Source: Treponema sp. | GTDB lineage: Bacteria; Spirochaetota; Spirochaetia; Treponematales; Breznakiellaceae | DNA length: 17,905 bases | Direction of reading: 5' to 3' | NCBI GenBank assembly: GCA_031283505.1 | Contig: JAITBO010000290.1 | Coordinates: 1 to 17,905 of the forward strand | Shown: positions 13,679 to 17,905 of the stretch, piece after piece | How positions within the stretch are numbered: position 1 is the first letter of the stretch | Layout: each line of letters begins with the position of its first letter | Translations under genes and position numbers: made by a program | Notes under the pieces: model-generated | Seen by the model: only the letters and a program-made list of their open reading frames with translations | What the model was told of the DNA's origin: nothing | The model's database searches: none

Positions 13679-14944
13679 ATGAAAATGAAACAAAGTGTGC
13701 GATTCGATCTCGTCCCGGTACTGCTCTTTGCCGTATTGGGTTCTCTGTGGGCAGGCGGCCAAAAGGCGGCGGACGGAGGCAAGACGCAGTTGACGATTTG
13801 GCAACTGAGCAGCAAGCAGCCGGTGTTGGATACCGTGATTAAGGAATTCAACGCCGCAAATCCCGGCATTCAGGTTACCGCCGCGTATTACGATACCGAC
13901 GGCATCAAGGACGCCTGCAAAGTGGCGGCGTCTTCCCGGACCCTGCCGGATATGTGGTTCAACTGGGGCGGCAGCCTGGGCGGTTTTTTTGCCGAAAACG
14001 GCCTCACCTACGATCTTACCTCCTATGCGGCGGCAAAAAACTGGGAGAGTATATTCAGCCCCGGAGCGTTGAACCTCTGTACCCTGTACGGGAAACTTTC
14101 CGGGTATCCCATCAGTTACAATGTCCTTGACGTTTATTACCGCAAAGATATATTCGAAAACTACAACCTTAAGGTTCCCGCCACCTTCGAGGAATTTGAG
14201 CAGGTATGCGCCGTATTAAAACAGAACGGCATCACCCCCATTTCCGCCGCGGGACTCTACGGCTGGCACGTAATGCGTTTTGTTGAGCTCTTAATCGAAC
14301 ATTACGCCGGCGCGGAACTTCACGACAAGATGAATACCTTCCAGACCAGTTATAACAACGACGCGGTGGTCCAGGCCCTGACCAAGTACAAGGAATTCTG
14401 CGACAAAGGCTACTTCCCCGCCGGTTTTGTTACCGCCGATCCCAATAATACCTATATGGAAGTGTTTTCAGGCAGGGCGGCTATGGATATTCAAGGCCAG
14501 TGGTGGGATGGTCAGATTATTCAGGAACGGCAGGACATGAGCAAATTCGGAACCTTTGCCTTCCCGTCAGGAGGGACTAACCGGCTGTCCGCTTTTGCCG
14601 AGATGATCCAGCTTAACGCGAACCTTACCCAGGAAAAACTGGATGCCGGCGTCAAATTCCTGGATTTTTACTACAGCCAGGCGATCATAGGCCGGTTCGG
14701 TGAGTACTTCAATCTTCCCCTGCCCCGGCTTGATTCCCAGATGCCCGCCAACCAGCCCAACGTCGCGGTGATGCTTGCCGCCAGCAATAAAAACGGCACC
14801 TTTACCATCACCGATCAGGCGTTTCCCACGGAAATAGCCGACGAGTTGTTCCGGGTTCAGGACGGGATTGCCAATAACCAGATAACGCCGAGGGACGGGG
14901 CCGCCAGGATTCAGGCGGCCATCGAGGCGTATCAGAAAAAGTAA
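13679..14944 (+). CDS. ABC transporter sugar-binding protein (CUT1, family 1 solute-binding)
   Basis: A 421-residue extracytoplasmic solute-binding protein of the MalE/UgpB type. Residues 1-25 are a signal peptide: basic start, hydrophobic core LVPVLLFAVLGSLWA, then the predicted cleavage before GGQKAA. No cysteine lipobox is present, so it seems a soluble periplasmic protein rather than a lipoprotein. The mature part starts LTIWQLSSKQPVLDTVIKEF (38-57), the usual first strand and helix. Later W-rich and G-rich stretches (IQGQWWDGQ) fit carbohydrate binding. First gene of the importer operon with two permeases. The strong promoter and ribosome site fit the high dose needed for binding proteins. 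The sugar bound is unknown. Confidence 0.92.
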   Translation: MKMKQSVRFDLVPVLLFAVLGSLWAGGQKAADGGKTQLTIWQLSSKQPVLDTVIKEFNAANPGIQVTAAYYDTDGIKDACKVAASSRTLPDMWFNWGGSLGGFFAENGLTYDLTSYAAAKNWESIFSPGALNLCTLYGKLSGYPISYNVLDVYYRKDIFENYNLKVPATFEEFEQVCAVLKQNGITPISAAGLYGWHVMRFVELLIEHYAGAELHDKMNTFQTSYNNDAVVQALTKYKEFCDKGYFPAGFVTADPNNTYMEVFSGRAAMDIQGQWWDGQIIQERQDMSKFGTFAFPSGGTNRLSAFAEMIQLNANLTQEKLDAGVKFLDFYYSQAIIGRFGEYFNLPLPRLDSQMPANQPNVAVMLAASNKNGTFTITDQAFPTEIADELFRVQDGIANNQITPRDGAARIQAAIEAYQKK

Positions 14945-14952
14945 AACAGCCG

Positions 14953-14967
14953 GGTTTTGGAACAGCC
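14953..14967 (+). repeat. half copy of the palindromic element (right arm)
   Basis: GGTTTTGGAACAGCC is identical to 11008-11022, the right arm of copy B, and begins 9 bases after the binding-protein stop codon. No left arm is present. Its last bases serve as the left side of the hairpin at 14963-14984. Confidence 0.6.
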
Positions 14968-15002
14968 CAACTAACAGGGGGCTGCGGCGGGTTTCTTATT
15001 TT
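14963..15002 (+). terminator. hairpin plus T-rich tract between binding protein and permease genes
   Basis: CAGCCC (14963-14968) pairs with GGGCTG (14979-14984) over a 10-base loop, followed after a few bases by GTTTCTTATTTT. Placed between a binding-protein gene and its permeases, it probably acts as a partial terminator or 3'-protecting stem that keeps the binding protein in excess. Confidence 0.4.
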
Positions 15003-15040
15003 GGGAATCATGCCGTATCCCCTGCTTTAAGAGGAAACGC

Positions 15041-15913
15041 ATGGAACATAGGCACAAAAAGGAAATCATCACCTCGTGGCTGTTTTTAGTACCCGCGGGC
15101 GTTATTTACCTTTCCGTCGTGATGATTCCGGTATTCTATTCCATGGTAATCAGCCTGTTCAAATGGAACGGCATCGCGGCGATGGAGTTTGCGGGCTTAA
15201 ACAACTATGTTACCCTCTTTCGCGATTCCATTTTCACCAAGGCAATACTGAACAACCTGATATGGATCATCCTGTCCCTCTTTGCCACCATGGCGGCTGC
15301 CCTGGGGCTTGCGGTCATGCTCAACAAACCCTTTGCCGGGCGGACGTTTTTTCGCGGTTTTTTTTATTTCCCCGCGGTCATCGCTTCCATCGCCGTCGCC
15401 ATCATCTGGCGCTGGATATACAACCCCAGTTACGGGTTCATCAACCAACTGCTTAAAACCCTGGGGAGCGGTTTTCAACAGAGCTGGATATCCAGCCCAA
15501 CCGCAAGCCTCTATGCGATCTTTTTTGCCTCCCTGTGGCAGTCCGTCGGGCAGCCCATGATTTTCTTCCTCGCCGGCCTGCAAACGGTCCCCGAAGAAGT
15601 GCTGGAAGCCGCCACCATTGACGGGGCGGGTAGTTTTTACCGGTTTTTGGTAATCACCGTTCCCATGATGAAAGAGACCTTTGTCATCGTTATCGCGAAT
15701 TTGATCGTCGGAGCCATGAAAGTCTTTGACGTGGTGATGGGGCTTACCGCGGGAGGCCCGAACAACGCGACCCAGATGATGTCCACCTATATGTACGCCC
15801 AGACCTTCCGGTACAACAACGTCGGATACGGTACGGCCATCGCAATCCTCATGATCGTCTTTATGATGGTAGTGATAGCGCCCTACGTCTCCTTTACCGC
15901 CCGTAAGGATTAA
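15041..15913 (+). CDS. sugar ABC transporter permease (MalF/UgpA type)
   Basis: A 290-residue inner-membrane protein with about six hydrophobic helices, the first at roughly 12-35. The EAA loop EVLEAATIDGAGSFYRFLVI lies at 186-205 and would dock on the ATPase subunit. It forms a heterodimer with the permease encoded next, 10 bases downstream. AGAGG lies 6 bases before the ATG. No ATP-binding subunit gene is in the operon, so a shared MsiK/MalK-like ATPase encoded elsewhere is expected, as is common in this transporter class. Confidence 0.94.
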   Translation: MEHRHKKEIITSWLFLVPAGVIYLSVVMIPVFYSMVISLFKWNGIAAMEFAGLNNYVTLFRDSIFTKAILNNLIWIILSLFATMAAALGLAVMLNKPFAGRTFFRGFFYFPAVIASIAVAIIWRWIYNPSYGFINQLLKTLGSGFQQSWISSPTASLYAIFFASLWQSVGQPMIFFLAGLQTVPEEVLEAATIDGAGSFYRFLVITVPMMKETFVIVIANLIVGAMKVFDVVMGLTAGGPNNATQMMSTYMYAQTFRYNNVGYGTAIAILMIVFMMVVIAPYVSFTARKD

Positions 15914-15923
15914 GGAGGGACGT

Positions 15924-16763
15924 ATGCGGCCAAACATAAAGAAACAGTTCGGGAAGATCGCGCTTTACGCCGTTCTCGCCGCCGTAGCCGTACTATGGGC
16001 GGCCCCAATCTATACCCTGATAGCGACGGCAATAAAAAGCAAACAGGATTTTTACAACAACGCCGGCCTGTTCAGCCTGCCGGAAAGCGTCGCGTGGAAC
16101 AATTTCACCGACGCCTTTTTCAAGGGCAGGCTTTTTGCCTATATGCGGAACGACCTCGTGATCTGTTGTTTGAAGGTGCCCTTAGGGATACTGATAGAAG
16201 CCCTGGCCGCCTTTGCCCTAACCCGGCTGAAAATCAAACATAAGACCGGGCTTTTTATCTTTTTCATTATCGGTATGATGCTTCCCTTTCAGGCCGCCCT
16301 GGTGCCGATCAACGTCGTGTATTCCAGGCTGGGCCTGCTCAATACCTATTTCGGGCTCTTTTACGTGTATATCGGATTCGGCATTTCCTACGGTATTTTG
16401 GTTCTCCGGGGATTCTTCCGTACCATCCCCCGGGATATTGACGACGCGGCGGTGATTGACGGCTGCGGCAAATGGCGCCTGCTGTGGAATATCATCCTGC
16501 CCATTTCCAAACCCGCCATTGCCACCCTGGTAATTACCGATTTCCTTGCCACCTGGAACGAGTACCTCCTGGCCATGGTGATTATCAACGACAACAATAA
16601 AAAAACGGTTCCCGTCGGCCTTATGACTTTTGTCGGGGAACACGGAACCGATTACGGCCTGCTTTGCGCAGGGGTGCTTATCTCCCTTTTGCCGGTGCTG
16701 GCGGTATATGTGGTATTCCAGCGCCATTTTGTGGAGGGATTATCCGGATCGGTGAAACAATAG
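15924..16763 (+). CDS. sugar ABC transporter permease (MalG/UgpE type)
   Basis: A 279-residue second permease with about six membrane helices (first at 12-33). The EAA loop DIDDAAVIDGCGKWRLLW is at 171-188, with LPISKPAIATL after it. AAGGAGGG lies shortly before the ATG at 15924, and the stop of the preceding permease is only 10 bases upstream, so the pair is co-translated. It completes the membrane channel of the importer. The operon ends with it; a weak GC element and T-run follow at 16767-16781. Confidence 0.94.
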   Translation: MRPNIKKQFGKIALYAVLAAVAVLWAAPIYTLIATAIKSKQDFYNNAGLFSLPESVAWNNFTDAFFKGRLFAYMRNDLVICCLKVPLGILIEALAAFALTRLKIKHKTGLFIFFIIGMMLPFQAALVPINVVYSRLGLLNTYFGLFYVYIGFGISYGILVLRGFFRTIPRDIDDAAVIDGCGKWRLLWNIILPISKPAIATLVITDFLATWNEYLLAMVIINDNNKKTVPVGLMTFVGEHGTDYGLLCAGVLISLLPVLAVYVVFQRHFVEGLSGSVKQ

Positions 16764-16766
16764 ACC

Positions 16767-16791
16767 CGGCAGCCGTTTTTTATGGTATAAT
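16767..16791 (+). promoter_or_regulatory. weak terminator-like T-run and TATAAT box before the small unknown gene
   Basis: CGGCAGCCG followed by six T (16776-16781) could end importer transcripts, though the stem is only three pairs with a triloop. A perfect TATAAT at 16786-16791 lies 30 bases before the next start codon and suggests a separate promoter. No good -35 is seen; TAGACC at 16761 is too far (19 bases). Confidence 0.4.
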
Positions 16792-16821
16792 AAACGAAAA
16801 ATCATCCCCAAGGAGGAACGT

Positions 16822-17331
16822 ATGAAGAATGACAAGCACACAACAGCGATACCGGAGGCGACGATAACGCAGGTTCACGGGCAGATTGCCGCCGTGGTAG
16901 ATGCGTTAGCGCCCCATACCATCGCCTTAACGCCCCATGAGCGCCAAACCATACTCAAAATGGGGGACAAGAGTCTTGCGTTTGTGGAAAAAGCCCACGA
17001 TTACGCCGTTGACAACCCAACGCTGACCCCCAGTTACCTGGACATGGCGTCTTTTGACGTGGATTTTGCGGATGCCCACGGGCTTTGGAGCCTGCTGACC
17101 CTGATCAGGCAGCTGGAGGAAGCCGTCGAGGACACCGTCATGGCCGCCGGGAGCGAGGCGTTTCACGCGGCCCTTGCCTTTTATCACAACGTGCAGATCG
17201 CAGCAAAGGATGACATTCCGGGGGCGAAGTCGATCTGCGAGGACTTGAAAACTCGCTTCCCCGGCGGCAGACGGAAGGGCGGCGCAGCGGACGGGACCGG
17301 GGACGGACAAGTGTCCTGTTACCCGTTATAA
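16822..17331 (+). CDS. conserved-looking hypothetical protein, function unknown
   Basis: A soluble 169-residue protein that I cannot assign. A strong AGGAGG (16811-16816) lies 5 bases before the ATG. No signal peptide or membrane segment is visible. The body looks mainly helical: a segment around ALTPHERQTILKMGDKSLAF (36-55), a middle DMASFDVDFADAHGL stretch, then EEAVEDTVMAAGSEAFHAAL (98-117) and DIPGAKSICEDLKTRFPG (131-148). The tail after about 150 is glycine-rich and low in complexity. I have an unverified impression of similar short hypothetical proteins in spirochaetes and Bacteroidetes. Its 3' half (17113-17291) is repeated in a broken copy 514 bases downstream. It appears to be its own transcription unit. 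Confidence 0.75.
   Translation: MKNDKHTTAIPEATITQVHGQIAAVVDALAPHTIALTPHERQTILKMGDKSLAFVEKAHDYAVDNPTLTPSYLDMASFDVDFADAHGLWSLLTLIRQLEEAVEDTVMAAGSEAFHAALAFYHNVQIAAKDDIPGAKSICEDLKTRFPGGRRKGGAADGTGDGQVSCYPL
17113..17291 (+). repeat. direct repeat, copy 1 (3' half of unknown gene)
   Basis: About 179 bases that recur with scattered substitutions and no gaps at 17627-17805 (constant offset 514). The best-conserved part surrounds TATCACAACGTGCAGATCGC. Confidence 0.9.
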
Positions 17332-17549
17332 CGTGAGGCGCGATGATACCATTGAGGGGGGAAGTATTCTCCTCTCGCTCCAGCCCCGCAAGCGGGTCTT
17401 ACACTACCCTCCTTCCCCCCTGCGGAGGCAGAAGTTCCCCTCCACAGGGAAATTCTTTTCCCGGCAGAGAGATTGGCCTCAGCCGGCTAAACGCTTTATC
17501 ATTCCTAAAACAAACAAAACGCCGCCATGCGGCTAGAAAGAGGTTAATC
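17332..17549. other. intergenic stretch with several inverted repeats
   Basis: No gene is supported here. Inverted repeats seen: AGGGGGGAAG (17355-17364) with CTTCCCCCCT (17412-17421), enclosing CCCGC-AA-GCGGG (17385-17396); GGGAAA-TTCT-TTTCCC (17447-17462); GCCGC-CAT-GCGGC (17521-17533). The style resembles the hairpin array at 7683-7860, with short loops and G/C-run arms. Confidence 0.6.
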
Positions 17550-17827
17550 ATGAGCAATGACGTATCTCCGCTCCTGAGGCGGAATTCCTGTCCTTCGCCG
17601 CGACCTTCAACGCCGGACTAGCAAAACTGGAAGAAGCCGCTGAGGATACCGTCATGGCAGCGGGGAGCGAGGTGTTTCACGCGGCCTTTGCCTTTTATCA
17701 CAACGTGCAGATCGCAGCAAAGGACGACATTCCGGGGGCGAAGTCGATCTGCGAGGACCTGAAAACCCTCTTACCCGGCAGCAGATGGAAGGGCGGCGCA
17801 GCGGAAGAGGCTCAGGATGGTGAATAG
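17550..17827 (+). pseudogene. frameshifted partial paralogue of the unknown gene at 16822
   Basis: An ATG at 17550 with AGAGG 6 bases upstream starts MSNDVSP and runs out of frame to a TAG at 17617-17619. A frame offset by two, open from about 17561, reads APEAEFLSFAATFNAGLAKL, then EEAAEDTVMAAGSEVFHAAF. It goes on through DIPGAKSICEDLKTLLPG to TAG 17825-17827. Loss of one base near 17567-17570 would explain the break. Relative to the 16822 gene it lacks the N-terminal two thirds. Strong similarity begins at LEEA, so it is either a truncated duplicate or a recombinant with another family member. A sequencing error is the alternative for the frameshift. Confidence 0.75.
17627..17805 (+). repeat. 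direct repeat, copy 2
   Basis: Counterpart of 17113-17291, inside the frameshifted paralogue. Most differences are single substitutions, several at third codon positions, and the coding frame is kept across the repeat. Confidence 0.9.
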
Positions 17828-17854
17828 TCTGGACCGCGGGGGAGGCTTAGAACG

Positions 17855-17872
17855 TCTCAAGAGAGATTTTTT
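17855..17872 (+). terminator. possible weak terminator after the pseudogene
   Basis: TCTC pairs with GAGA (17855-17858 with 17863-17866) directly before six T (17867-17872). The stem has only four pairs, so confidence is low. Confidence 0.3.
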
Positions 17873-17905
17873 ACTTCAAAGAGGACGTCTTTAACGTGTC
17901 AATAG

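Overview
The window reads as about 18 kb of a fairly GC-rich bacterial chromosome. My best guess at the source is a Treponema-like spirochaete from an animal or termite gut. This is inference from gene style: sugar-transport operons without their own ATPase, split transketolases, many intergenic hairpins and a decayed 'DEDGDT'-type fragment. No rRNA, tRNA or other phylogenetic marker is present, so the lineage is not proven. Thirteen complete genes, one gene cut by the left edge, two pseudogene remnants and a family of palindromic intergenic repeats can be supported. No CRISPR array, transposase or tRNA was seen.

Layout. (1) 1-2110, plus strand: the 3' part of an IolH-like TIM-barrel sugar isomerase, a hairpin, a LacI-type regulator and a decayed coding fragment. 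A perfect 38-bp direct repeat, taken from the end of the isomerase gene, brackets the regulator. (2) 2116-7623, minus strand, read right to left: mtnA, a class II aldolase, mtnP, rdgB and a UvrD/PcrA helicase. mtnA/aldolase and rdgB/helicase overlap by 4 bp. (3) 7624-7904: a divergent intergenic region packed with six hairpins. (4) 7905-10779, plus: an FGGY sugar kinase and a SorE-like zinc dehydrogenase. (5) 11023-13535, minus: the N- and C-terminal halves of a split transketolase and a DeoR/GlpR-type repressor. They are transcribed divergently from (6) 13679-16763, plus: a CUT1 sugar ABC importer (binding protein and two permeases, no ATPase). (7) 16822-17827, plus: a small protein of unknown function, followed by a frameshifted partial copy of its 3' half.

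How the parts fit. mtnA, the aldolase and mtnP together look like a dihydroxyacetone-phosphate (DHAP) shunt. MtnP phosphorolyses methylthioadenosine or 5'-deoxyadenosine, MtnA isomerises the sugar 1-phosphate to the ketose, and the class II aldolase splits that into DHAP plus a small aldehyde. None of the classical aerobic methionine-salvage genes (mtnB-type dehydratase, enolase-phosphatase, acireductone dioxygenase) is visible here. RdgB and the helicase next to it are housekeeping nucleotide-pool and DNA-repair functions. The ABC importer, split transketolase and DeoR regulator look like a single sugar-uptake and degradation locus with a shared bidirectional control region at 13536-13678. 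The FGGY kinase and SorE-like dehydrogenase form a separate polyol/ketose module whose substrate I cannot name.

The most distinctive non-coding signal is a repeat family built on the arm CCTGTTCCAAAACTA with its inverted partner. There are two full copies (5822-5879, 10967-11024) and two half copies (4989-5004, 14953-14967). Three of the four lie at or within about 10 bases of a stop codon.
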